Below, piece by piece: positions 46,249-57,598 of a DNA stretch of 64,000 bases. The notes below the pieces were generated by a model. The model saw only the letters and a program-made list of their open reading frames with translations, was not told where the DNA came from and did not search any database. Location: NCBI RefSeq assembly GCF_029227915.1, contig NC_079886.1, positions 24,960,501 through 25,024,500 on the forward strand, in the 5' to 3' direction. The position numbers and the translations under genes are program-made. The stretch's first letter is position 1. Each line of letters opens with the position of its first letter. This DNA is from Hydractinia symbiolongicarpus (lineage: Eukaryota > Cnidaria > Hydrozoa > Anthoathecata > Hydractiniidae).

Positions 46249-46547
46249 ACTGGACTTGTGTATAAATTTGTTTGTGCTAGTGGTAATGCTAACTATGTGG
46301 GTGAAAGCACCAGGTACATTTCAAGTAGAGTAAAAGAACATTAAAAAAATGAAAAAAACTCACAAATATTTATGCATATGGAGTCAAATCCTAATTGTAA
46401 ATTACTATGTAAAGAAAATTGTTTTTCCATTTAAATTATGCAGACACTGATTGGCAGAGGAAACTTAAAGAGGGTATGTATATTTTTTGGTTGAAACCAG
46501 ACCTCAATAAACAAGTTAAGCACTTCATCATCAATTTATCCGTTTAA
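46249..46547 (+). pseudogene. Penelope-like retroelement 3' fragment with GIY-YIG endonuclease
   Basis: 46249-46341 reads as the start of a GIY-YIG domain (VYKFVCASGNANYVGEST, then R..EH). It is interrupted by stop codons. The frame ending at 46547 reads WLKPDLNKQVKHF, typical of the domain's end in Penelope-like elements. The GIY-YIG nuclease nicks target DNA for reverse transcription. Only the C-terminal end remains. A tail with GTAAAGTCGAAACATGTC (46810-46827) follows. Confidence 0.65.
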
Positions 46548-46893
46548 TTTTATATTTTGTATTCAGCTGCTTACTTAATATCGTTTTTGTTAGTTTACCA
46601 TTAATATTGATTTAGCATGTGTAAAATTCATTTAATAAAAAATTGTACTTTTGGGAAATATTAAATTGCTTTTTAAAATAACTGTGTATAAAAATTGTAT
46701 TTAACTAACTCATGTTAGTTTATTCAATATCATTTTTGTTAATATTGATTAGCATGTGTAAAATTCATATAAAAAAATTGTACATATGGGACATGAAGAT
46801 GACTTTGGTAAAGTCGAAACATGTCAATTAAAATTAAACGTGTCGTTATTTTATAAAAATTTATAATGACAAACTAATGACAATATAATTTAC

Positions 46894-46966
46894 GGCCGCG
46901 TGGCCCAACGGATAAGGCGTCCGACTTCGAATCGGAAGATTGTGGGTTCGAGTCCCATCGTGGTCA
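46894..46966 (+). tRNA. tRNA-Arg (TCG), copy 1
   Basis: 73 nt with a 7-bp acceptor stem (GGCCGCG with CGTGGTC, two G-T pairs), a GCC/GGC D-arm, anticodon loop CTTCGAA (46925-46931, anticodon TCG 46927-46929), T-arm GTTCGAGTC and discriminator A. No encoded CCA, as in eukaryotes. A T-run for Pol III release lies 10-14 nt downstream. Reads CGA codons. Confidence 0.95.
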
Positions 46967-48083
46967 CAATTTCGATATTTTAATATATATTTAACTCTTT
47001 TTAAGTATTCCAACAGGTTTCCAAATATTATAAGATTTCGTTAAATTTACTTCATTTTAAGTAGAACAATATAATTTTTCCTTTTCTTTTCGTTTATGAC
47101 AACTAACCTTTTCAGTCATTTGGCTTTAAGGTCATACATAAGCGCAATGCAATGGCGTCATTCCTCTAATTTAATGCGGGCAAAAAAAATTATTTTCGGA
47201 CATGAAAGACTGTTGAACTTTTTTGTTTCTATTGAAATCATTTGTGATGTGATCAGATCAAACCTATTTATGTTGCCTTTTTAAATTCTAGCAGGTGCAC
47301 AATGCTTTGTCAATATTGTAGTACCATCAATATTTATTTGGTTGTTTTATGCGCGAATATTATTGGTATGGCTACTGGCTTCAGCTTTATTCTACGTTCT
47401 TCACATTTAGGCATTAACTCACACTTTAAATCACTTTTACAATACAGTCAAAATGAAAGTGATGCCTGAATCCTACCGTGGAGGTAGAAATAAAGAAGAG
47501 GAAAAATTAGGAGAAAAATAAAGGAAATGAAAAACAACACAACAGTTTTCTAACCTTTTGTACACAGTGTATGCTTAAAGATTTATTAAAATTCAGCATG
47601 ATAGAGCTATAAGTCAAGAGTGAGTCAAAAAATGGAAAAAAAGTTGAGGAGATAATAGTTATTTCCTTTTTAAATAGTGTAAGTTTAGTAATACATTCAA
47701 AAGATATCAAATTTTTCGTGTGACCAATTTCTATTACATTAATTTTGCTAATGCACAAAACACATATCAGCCATTTTGAAATAAACTATTGTTTGACCGG
47801 TCAATCAATTACGTATCGTTATAACTTATTTACACATCGATTGTTTTTTTGACCAATGAAATTTACTAAAAGTAACACACGCTAGAATTTAAAATGACAA
47901 CATGAATAGATCTGCAACTGATCACATCACCGATGACTTCAATAGAAACAAAGCAGTTTAATGTAAAATGATGTTGAGCATATATTTATATAATTGCAGA
48001 GGATCAAAATTCATAAAAATTAACCAATCAGAAACGAGCTGATAATTACAGTTAATTACGGTAATTAGCATTTTCGGACCTAG
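46967..48083. other. Host DNA after tRNA copy 1
   Basis: 47115-47206 is duplicated after tRNA copy 2. The stretch from about 47966 begins a Penelope-like 3' flank (AAAATGATGTTGAGCATATA...). No other gene. Confidence 0.5.
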
Positions 48084-48895
48084 ATGTAGGTAACTACTTC
48101 TTCTGCAGGGCTAGTAACCAAATCTCAGGTAGTTGATACGAGATGCTGTTTATGTGTTTGTTACGTGCTACACTGTTAATGGTTTCTTTAATCTTCCTGG
48201 CCGTTGTTCTGGACTCTTTGTCAATGATTTTCTTCTCATCCCAGTTAAACTGATGACTTCTGCTCCAGCTATGGGCCGGTATGTGTCGGTATATAAATTC
48301 ATAAAAATTAACCAATCAGAAACGAGCTGATAATTACAGTTAATTACGGTAATTAACATTTTCAGACCTAGATGTAGGTAACTAATTCTTCTTAGGCTAC
48401 TAACCAAATCTCAGGAAGTAGATGCGAGATGCTGTTTATGTGTTTGTTACGTTCTACACTGTTGATGGTTTCTTTGATCTTCCTGGCCGTTGTTCTGGAT
48501 TCTCTGTCAATGATTTTCTTCTCATCCCAATTAAACTGATGACATCAGCTCCAGCTGTGGCCCGCAATTTCGTTTTTCTTCACATCTTTGTTTCTCACTG
48601 CACGCATATGTTCTTGTACTCGTTACTTAAACTTTCTTTTTGTTTCGCCTAAATACACTGCATCAAAATCCTTATACGGGATTTCGTAATCAGCACTGCT
48701 TTGTTCTTCCAGGTTTATTTTGTCTTGGGTGTCTTTAGAGTTAAGAATGCATTTGATCTTGTGTTGCCTTAAAACTCGACGAAGGATCTCGCTGGTACCT
48801 GGTACAAAGGGTAGGAATGCTGATGCGATAAATTCCTCTGATGTTTCCTTGTTGTCTCCGTTGCATCTTCTCTTCATTTTGTTTTCTACTTGCAT
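48084..48895 (-). pseudogene. Two tandem Penelope-like 3' fragments
   Basis: A first fragment (48084 to about 48285) encodes the end of a GIY-YIG protein (CHQFNWDEKKII-like, then a tail). It stops abruptly and joins a second, longer fragment (about 48286-48895) that adds the linker ASAFLPFVPGTSEILRRVLR and the DYEIPYKDFDAVYLGET start of the GIY-YIG domain. Frameshifts and lost cysteines show decay. Partial head-to-tail copies are typical of Penelope-like elements. Confidence 0.65.
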
Positions 48896-49161
48896 GAATC
48901 CATTTCTTACTAATTTTATGTTCTAAACATCAGAAAAATAAACTACAACTTTCTTAACATGTGCCGTCAATAGGGCATGGTAGAAGAATGAAGATGCTAA
49001 AGAAGTTGCACAAGATTAAGCGCAGGAGTGTAAGGAAAAAGAATGTGTGTTTATCACTATAAAAATTTTTTGTGTTTGTCATTACAAAACTTAATGTTTG
49101 TTTAATCATTAAATAAGTTGTTTCAAATTTATGATCACAAATTAATGACATGATTTGATAT

Positions 49162-49234
49162 GGCCGCGTGGCCCAACGGATAAGGCGTCCGACTTCGAAT
49201 CGGAAGATTGTGGGTTCGAGTCCCATCGTGGTCA
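49162..49234 (+). tRNA. tRNA-Arg (TCG), copy 2
   Basis: Identical over 73 nt to 46894-46966, with anticodon TCG at 49195-49197. A TTTTT terminator lies at 49239-49243. About 35 bp before and a block of about 87 bp after it (49262-49348) are also similar to copy 1, so the gene duplicated together with its flanks. Confidence 0.95.
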
Positions 49235-49929
49235 GAACTTTTTCAAACAACCAATTAGCAAGTCATTTGGCTTTAAAATCATACGCAATGCAATAACGTT
49301 ATTCCTCTAATATAGTCCGGCAAAAAATTAATTATTTTCGGACATGAACATAGTTTTTTTTGGAACATAATAAAGCAGATTACAAATTATAAAATAACTT
49401 GAAATATAAGAACTTGCGTCACCTCAATAAATATATGCTTTTGGGAATATGGAAATAAAGGACAAAAGTTTTCATGTGTTTGAACAGTGTCTGTCTTTTC
49501 ATTTACCTTTTTAACATATATCAATTTTCTTAGTGTATATTCTAAGTATATTGTTTATTTTATTGGCTATCATGAAATGTGTTTTTAATTTACAGATGCT
49601 TTGTTATTGTTTGCTCTTTATTTTTTGTTGGGTTTCTTCATTGTTGGGCTGCCCATGTTGTAATTTATACATTACTTAATTAAGTAACGTGAATGTTTGC
49701 TAATAAGTTGTACAAAATTATGAAACGCGGTAGGATAAGGCATATGTCACCGTAAGAGAGGATAAAGTAACTTTAGATTTACACGTAATGTAGAAGCTCT
49801 GCAAAATTCATGGGTTCGCCCGGTCGGTCGTCTGAAAATACTATTACTATTTTTTATTACTGTGGAAAGTTTATCGTTTCTTGAACATGATAGTTTAGTA
49901 GGCGACGTATCGGGATATCTTTCTCCCAT
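49235..49929. other. Host DNA after tRNA copy 2
   Basis: Duplicated block 49262-49348, then AT-rich DNA without a gene. CGACGTATCGGG and CCCATCATCGG near 49901-49932 open the next Penelope-like fragment. Confidence 0.45.
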
Positions 49930-50416
49930 CATCGGCCAAAGTAAAATGATGTTGCGCGTGTATTTATATAATTGCAGAGGATCGAAATTCATAAAAATTA
50001 ACCAATCAGAAACGAGCAGATAATTACAGTTTATTACGGTAATTAACATTTTCGGACCTAGATGTAGGTAACTACTTCTTCTGTAGGGCTAGTAACCAAA
50101 TCTTAGGAAGTTGATACGAGATGCTGTTTATGTGTTTGCTACGTTCTACACTGTTGATGGTTTCTTTAATCTTCCTGGCCGTTGTTCTGGATTCTCTGTC
50201 AATGATTTTCTTCTCATCCCAATTAAACTGATGGCATCTGCTGCAGCTGTGGTCCGCAATTTCGTTTTTCCTCACATCTCCGTTTCTCACTGTGCGCATA
50301 TGTTCTTGTACTCGTTGCTTAAACTTTGTTTTTGTTTCGCCTATATACACTGCATCACAATCTTTACACGGGATTTCGTAAACACATGTTTGCGAAATCC
50401 CATGTAAAGATTGCAA
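49930..50416 (-). mobile_element. Penelope-like 3' fragment with open GIY-YIG domain
   Basis: The frame 50072-50416 (114 residues) has YEIPCKDCDAVYIGET (13-28), R..EH and HSCSRCHQFNWDEKKIID, the zinc-bearing GIY-YIG pattern of Penelope-like elements, and ends in a normal stop. Its 5' side meets an inverted copy of itself: arms 50358-50378 and 50393-50413 (21 bp, one mismatch). Confidence 0.7.
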
Positions 50417-50506
50417 TGAAATTGCGGACCATGTAATTAAAATTCTATAAGCATTTGTATTTTGTAAGTTTTAATTAACATCGACTGGTGTCCTTGTTCT
50501 TGAGAT

Positions 50507-50556
50507 CGATTTACACTTTCACTTAAGGCGAACGCCTTAAGTGAAAGTGTGAATCG
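50507..50556. repeat. Near-perfect 50-bp palindrome
   Basis: Two 24-nt arms around AA. The arms centre on ACTTTCACTTAAGGCG and its inverse, with one mismatch (T opposite G). Confidence 0.9.
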
Positions 50557-51554
50557 TCCTGTATGAGAATAGGGTTGATATCTTAGGCGATTATCTTGTT
50601 GAACGGCTGTTGGAGCTATTATTTAATTCAAAAATCTGATGGACGCACATTCGATAGTTTAAAAGCCTCAAAAAAAAACGAACTACTTACTTCTTAATAA
50701 ACGTATTGCAACTCTGAAATTGTTACTTCGGATAAAACACAAAAACATTGTACAATACAATACTTAATTTGTTTTTAAGCTGGAAATAATGATAAGAGAC
50801 AATCTGTTGGACAAACACGATAATAATTTGAAAAAGTAATATGTGATTTTTTTCTCAGATTTTATCGAAATTTAAAGAATACAGGTGAAAATCTGATTAA
50901 TGAAAGAAACCTTCTCATGTAGACACACTTTTCACCTGAAAGATCCATGGAACATATGGTATTTTAAAAATATAGGATCATAGATATTTGCTAAAAACTC
51001 TGTTGGACGCACAATGTTGGACGCACAAAAATACAAAAATATCCAACCCGTGAAAAAGATAAAATTTTATAAAAAATAGTTGGGATCACTGTGTTTTGCA
51101 TTCCAGAAAAGTTTTATTCAGCATAATTTAATACAGCTGGTTTAATTTCTTAAAATAGAGAACAAGTGCGTCCAACAGATTTCCGGATAATTAAGAAAAA
51201 CATGGAAACAAAATTAAAGGAAAGTAGAAAGCGCCAAAACGTCAAAACATTATATGCATATACTAGCTGTTTCCCATGGAAGAATCCACTGTATTTCTTA
51301 TGTTATTCATGTAACATATATACGTCCATTAAAAAACAAACAATACAGCAGTGCGAATCTTACAATCTGCATTATTATATAAATGTCCAAAAAATGAAGG
51401 TGTTCAACAACTGCAGTATATATGTGACATTTAAAATCTAAATCTACTAAAATTACTTGCTCTGACCTTCTGACAAATGCGAAAATTATTCGGGTAGAAG
51501 TTTACCAAAGGTTTTCAAAATACATCTCACCCATAAAATTTAAATCACTCAAAA
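50557..51554. other. AT-rich host DNA
   Basis: No gene seen. A short relic of the dispersed repeat family (CCCATGGAAGAATCCACTG) lies near 51272. Confidence 0.4.
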
Positions 51555-53480
51555 TGTCACATACAAAAATCGCTGATCAATGTCAAACACAAATCTCTCT
51601 CAATGTTTATCTTAAAATCAGTTAGTTTATTGCAAACCCTGCCAAAGGTTGACACACAATGTGAAAAATAAACAATAAATTGTGCCTCTGACAGAATTTT
51701 TTATCTAAGGTTTAAAAAAATGGATTGCAAGAACAAATTATAATGCAACAAAACGTTTTTTGATATATTGCATACAGTCCTTCCTCACTAAACTTTAGAC
51801 AATATGTCCAAAAACAGTTTTTAAACCGGAAATTAATAAGAATCAGTCTTTAGCTACTTGCATGCTGTTTTACTATCAATAAAGTCTTACACAAAATTTC
51901 AAATCTCATATAGTATTCCGTCACAAATGTTTACATAAAATATATATAAAAAAACAGCTTGTATGGTGTGAAACTAATTGGCAAAATTATTTTTTGGCTA
52001 ATTAGTCAAATAAGAATTTCCAAAAAAAGTTTCAGTTATAATGAGTCATGGTTAAACAACAACAATCAATCTAACAGTTCATTTTATGTCAATTTTTGCA
52101 CCAAATTGGCAACACAAAATATAAATTCTAAATAATACTAAATTCTCTTATTTTGGACCAAAAGAGTTTGATCAAAATGTAAAAGATTAAAGGTAATAAC
52201 AAAATCAAAGTTTGAACTAAAACAATATTTTAATAAAAAATGCCAAAGAAAAACAGTTTGCAACAAAAATCAGTTATTTCAATGATGCTGCATACACTCT
52301 TTCCCTACAAAAGCTTCACAAACTGTAAAAAAAGAATGGTTGTAGGGAGTGCTTCTGATTCAACAAAAATCAGTTTTTTTGACATTTTGCATTAAATCTT
52401 ACACAAAATTTAAAAAAACTACGATTTGGAACACAAATTTAAATCGACAAGGGTCAGTCATATTGGTATATTGCACAGAGTCCTCCCCGGTAAGAATTTA
52501 TACAAAATATGGAGAAACACAGCTTGCAAGGTGTAAAATCGAATTCTTCTTCTGTGTATATATGGTCCTTCCTCGCAAAATTAACATAAAATGTCAAAAA
52601 GGTTCAGATATAACATCTAACACAACAAAAGTCAGTTCTATCAGTATATGTCATGCCATTGTCTTCCACAAAATGTTCCCCTTAAAGTTTCGCAGACACA
52701 GCATGTAAATTAAAAACAACTAAGATCAGGTATTTTGGTCTATTTCATACCAGTCTGTCCCAAATAATATATACAAAATGTAAAAATGGAGTGGTAAAAC
52801 AGAAATTTCCAAAATTCCATTTTTTTTATATGCATATATATACATATATATTGTATATTATATGCCTTCTACAACAATAAGTTAATTCAAAATGTCAAAA
52901 AGAAGAAAAAAATAGTTTACAAAGAGTATAAAATCGAAATCAACAAAGTAGCTCTTTTGGTGTGTTAAATTAAATGTAAAATGATGGTTGTGTTTAGTAC
53001 ATAATTCTAAATTAAAAAAAGTCAGTTCTTTTTTAGCATATTGATTTATGTCTTTGTCCACAAACTCTTACATGAAAATGTCAAAACCACAACTTGAAAC
53101 AAATTAAATTTATATACATTATAAGAATAAGTAATTTCTGAACTTTATTTTCAGAAATTCTTGCAGGGAAAGAACTTCGCAAACCCCAAACAGAATCAAG
53201 AAAATGTTTTTTAGGGTTAATAACGTTTGATGGGTTTTGTGGGAATTTCACTTTTTGTGTGTATATTTTAATATAAAAAAACAAAAATTTTAAAATAAAT
53301 CTGCAAAAACTAAATACTTGCTCTGCCATGCCAGAAGTACACCAAGCAAAATAGTATATCATAAATTAGGAAAAATCGTTAAGTCACACAAAAAAGGTTA
53401 TTGCAAAATTTTCACAACGTACAGTTTCTAATGCATCATACCAAATTAGCTATTTAGTCTATTGCATACAGCAACCCTCC
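51555..53480. repeat. Degenerate tandem array, period about 90-130 bp
   Basis: Repeated motif order TTGCATACAGTCCTTCC, TACACAAAATGTCAAAAA, CAGCTTGCAAGGTGTAAAATC and CAACAAAAATCAGT recurs through the region, each unit differing. Related units occur at 18.1-19.0 kb. An (AT)-rich microsatellite sits at about 52838-52865. Confidence 0.5.
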
Positions 53481-54600
53481 CATTGCGCAAACGTGCCGTG
53501 CATGATAACAATGCAGTGTTTTCGAATTTAAGAATCGAATACATTTCAAACGTAACAGATGTAATCATTGATTTAAGTTTGGGATTTAGGTTTAGTTTTT
53601 TATAACGACATAAACACTGAATTACACAGTGTGTATTGTTAAAAACAGTTACAACGGAAAAAATACAATTACAGTTTATGTAAATTCTTCTCTATGATAT
53701 GCACCGTGTATTTTATAAGAATTATTCCGTTTCAGCCTTTATGTTCTGAACTTTTTTACAAATACTATCCTCATTATTCTGAATGTATTCTTAGCATGTT
53801 CATGTCCTGAAAATCTATAATGCCTTAATAAAATAAAGCTTGCTATAGCTATTGGCAAATTCTTTCTATATTTAATCGAGGTAGGACATATTCTTAAGAT
53901 ATTCGTAACTGACCCTGGGTATATTCTTACAAAAAAGAATATGTTCAGGCGCAAGACATATTTCACTTCATATTTAAGGGAAAGTTTAGCTTTGAAAGTG
54001 TGAACAGCTTAAATATCGTTATTCAACTAAATTCATTTTTCTACCAGATAATCTAATCAACACACCTGGTTTCTTTCGCTTTCTCAGTAGACTGCTAGCT
54101 AGCGTTCTCTGGGGAAAAGTCCAATAAGTTTTTTACTTCGATTACTAAACTTCGCGCCATCCCCCCAAAAAAAACAAATTGAAAATGTATAGCTAGCTAA
54201 ATTGTCTGATGCATTTCCAATCAGTTCTCTTTTTGACGTTATATCATTGTACATTTTTCTTCTGTTTAACAAATATTTATTTTATTTATTTTTAAAAATT
54301 ATTTAACAAACATAAATTTTTTATACTCGCTCGACAACAGCAGTTTTTTTTTTACATTTTAGATTCGAAATATCATTCGAATCCGATAGTCCCGGAACAC
54401 AAAAATGATAGAAGAAACAATTAATAAGCTTTAATCTAACCTCATGATGAGTAAACATTGTTTGAAAAAACTATTTTCAGGATTACTTTGAAAAAGAGAC
54501 AAATTTCTTCGCTTCGGTTTTCTTTTAACAGTTGATAACAACTTTTCTCCGCGAGAAACAGCACGCACGTAGTAAACCGGGGGTAAAATAAATCTAAAAA
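53481..54600. other. AT-rich host DNA
   Basis: No convincing gene or repeat seen. Confidence 0.4.
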
Positions 54601-55165
54601 AACGTCAATATCCTACATTAAATTAATGAAGCCATTACAGTGCACTTAAAATTTTAAGGCCAAATAACTTGGAAACAAGGTGGTGACGTCAATACTTTTA
54701 CACTACGTGGGTAACTAGGGACCACCTAGGACCAATTTGGGTAATTTTCCTAAATCTGCGTCCTCGAATCCGTTTCGGAATGGACGGGTTGATGACGTCA
54801 TCAAGAAACCTTCAAACCCTAATATGTCTGCAACCGTTTATCAAAAGTACATGATCTTACACATTTTTTCGGTCAGCATTTCAAGATCTATACGATGAAG
54901 GCAACAGATATACAAATTTCGAAAAAAGCAAAAATTTAAAACCGTTATATCTCCTTAGGCCATCGTCAAAAACATATAGTCCTATACATTTTCTTGATTA
55001 GTGCTTTAAGCTCTACACAATAGAGGCAACGTGAAAACATGTTTTAATTTTCTATTGTAAATGGGCTGCTGACATCATCAAAATTCAAATGACTCTTCCT
55101 TTTCATATTTATTCTGCCTCAGTGGATTCTTCCACGGGCTTTATGGACTTCTCCTAAATAATAGC
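54601..55165 (-). repeat. Dispersed repeat family, copy 2
   Basis: Inverse orientation to copy 1. Shares GTGACGTCAATAC, GGTAACTAGGGACCACCTAG, TGATGACGTCATCAAG and the terminal CCACGGGCTTTATGG. Confidence 0.65.
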
Positions 55166-56008
55166 CGTATTCTGCCTCTTCCTGCGTCAAAAGCGACTTG
55201 TGCTAACCACGCATGAAATTGCACGTAGTTCTCTGATCTTTTTGCTGCGCTATTTCAAAGTTTTATTTTTATCTTGTCTTTTGCGTAGTTTAAAAGTTTA
55301 ATTTAAAAAGTTTTTAAACAAATTCATGGTTAGTTAACTTTCATTGTTTCTTTGATGCAGTTTCTTTGTCATAAACAACTACACGAGCAAACAAAGTTGC
55401 GGACAATTAATATAGCGTTGTCTATGTCATTAAAGAAGCTTTAATTATTCGCGCCTTTTAAAGGAAATTAACAAAAAACAAGTTTTTCATAATAGGAGGA
55501 GAAGAATAAATTTTAGAAGGATTTAGTAAGTGATTTTTGTTTCTTCTGAACATGAATTTGCATATTATTTTGTAAAATTTTGTTTCACCTTCAACCATTA
55601 ATATTTTTTTGACAACAATAAAACTGAATGTGCTTATTTTTTTTGCCGAAGCTTGTTATGTTTTTAACTGAACAAAAAATGCAAGAAAATGTCAAATTGG
55701 GTTTTTTAAAAGCTATTTGCAAGAAAGGCCTCTTTTTTAACCTCAATCAGGTCGTAAAAGTGCGTCAGTTATTGTTAACTATATGAATTTCACAAGAAAG
55801 CGGCACAGCACTACTTCCAATAATCTATACTATATCTATAAAAAAAAGAAATGTGTAGTTTACACTGCTTCCGTGCCTATAAGTATATATTTCCAGAAAA
55901 CATGGCTACCACATAGTAATCTCATAACAGGGACGCGAAATAACTTCATAACAGGTGCGCAAAATAATTACGTCGGCTAATTGCCGTGGGTTGTTCCACG
56001 TGTTAAAT
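55166..56008. other. AT-rich host DNA
   Basis: No gene recognised. TGCCGTGGGTTGTTCCACG near 55981 looks like another end of the dispersed repeat. Confidence 0.4.
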
Positions 56009-56780
56009 GACTAGTCTCTTGTAATAATACAAAGCTTCCGTGTGTCTGTGTGTCACTTTTAAAAAGTAGACCTATTTTTCACAATTTTCTTTGATAAAGT
56101 CTATATCACCTATAAGTCTATAACACCTATAAGTTTGTTCTGTAAATTACTAAATCTTGATGTTAAACTATATTGACGTCAAAGGAAAGTATATTAAGAT
56201 TAGTGAAGTCATTACAATGGGCTTTAAACTTTGGGGCTAAATAACTTGGAAACGAGGTTGTGACGTCAGTCCTTTTTCATCGCGTGGGTAACTAGGGATC
56301 ACCTGGGACCAATTTGGGTAAGTTTCCCAAAACTGGGTCCCCGAATCCGTTTCGGAATGGACGGGTTGATTGCGTCATCAAAAAACCTTTTAACCTTAAT
56401 ATCTCTTCAACCGTTTGTCAAAAGTACATGATTCTATACATTTTTTATACCTTTTGCCTTTATCGTATAGATCTTGACCAGCGTTTCATGATCTATACGA
56501 TAAAGGCAAAAGGTATACAAATTTCTAAGAAAAATGTTTGGGTTTTAACGGGCAATTGCTGAGGTCAGCAAAAATTTTAAACCCTTATGTCTTCTTGGAC
56601 GTTCCTCAAAAACATATGATCCTATGCATTTTCTTTATCAGCAGTCACAATACAGGCAACGTTAAAACAAGGTTCTAATTTTTTTTGGATGGGTTGCTTA
56701 CGTCATCAAAATTCAAATGACGCTTCTTTTTCATTTGTATCTTGCGTCAGTGGTTTTTTTCACGGACTTTATCGATTAGT
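56009..56780 (-). repeat. Dispersed repeat family, copy 3
   Basis: Runs from GACTAGTCTCTTG to CACGGACTTTATCGATTAGT in inverse orientation. It includes the GTGTGTCTGTGTGTC tract and an internal inverted segment ATCTATACGATAAAGGCAAA near 56490 facing 56452-56470. Confidence 0.65.
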
Positions 56781-57340
56781 ATGGTATAATAGCATGAACG
56801 TATATATCGGACACTAGGTCTTCATTATTGTCAGTTTATAATTCTTTGTGCTAATTAAGACAGGTAAGATAGTTTTAAATATGATATGAGTAGCTAGCTG
56901 ATTACTTCAAGCAAGCGTGAAATATCAAGCCGCCTGTAAATATCGGTATATATTCTGTGTCTCCAGATATTGTCAAACAACATCTGTAAAAATAATTTAA
57001 TTAGCTGGTTTACTGGCAGTATTTTTAAAATAATAATTAATCTATAATGTCAGGAATGTATTACCAGGTCTATTTTCTCAAGGCAGACAATTTAGTAGTA
57101 TTTAAGTAGAAATTAGGCTTTCTTATCATGGAAGGGAAGACTTTACACTCTCCTTCTTTCGGTATTGAGATGTTAAAATGTAAGGGATCTTCCGAGCGAA
57201 TTACAGCTGTTATTGGGAAGTACTTGCTTATTTTTGTCACATTCTAAGCCTCAGTCTTAAGTATTTGTAAAAAGAAGTATATAAAATTCCAAAAATGGTA
57301 AATACAAGGTAATTTGTAAAATATAACACAACGTGAGGTT
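56781..57340. other. AT-rich host DNA
   Basis: No gene seen. Confidence 0.4.
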
Positions 57341-57560
57341 GACAAGACAGAACTTATCACTTGGGGTTGACAACAGGGAACTGACGGAATGAAGTTGCCA
57401 ACAGGTAATTCATGACATGGTGTTGACAAAAGGGAACGTATGACAGTGGGTTGACAACAGGGAACTTATGACATGGAGTTGACAACACAGAATTTACAAC
57501 GTGAGGTAGACAACAGGAAACTCACGAAATGAGTTTAAGATCAGAGAACTCACGACACGA
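57341..57560. repeat. GTTGACAACAGGGAACT minisatellite
   Basis: About seven units of 28-36 bp with GTTGACAACAGGGAACTTATGACATG consensus parts, each unit slightly different. Confidence 0.8.
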
Positions 57561-57564
57561 GAGA

Positions 57565-57598
57565 GACCTTAAAGCACAACTTCCTGTGCTTTAAGGTC
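57565..57598. repeat. Perfect 14-bp hairpin next to the minisatellite
   Basis: Arms GACCTTAAAGCACA (57565-57578) and TGTGCTTTAAGGTC (57585-57598) with a 6-nt loop. One arm recurs alone near 60651-60662. Confidence 0.85.

Noticed and set aside
48133-48652. Plus-strand frames (MIRDAVYVFVT..., MRDAVYVFVT...) as genes
   Set aside because: They are antisense to the Penelope-like GIY-YIG coding strand.
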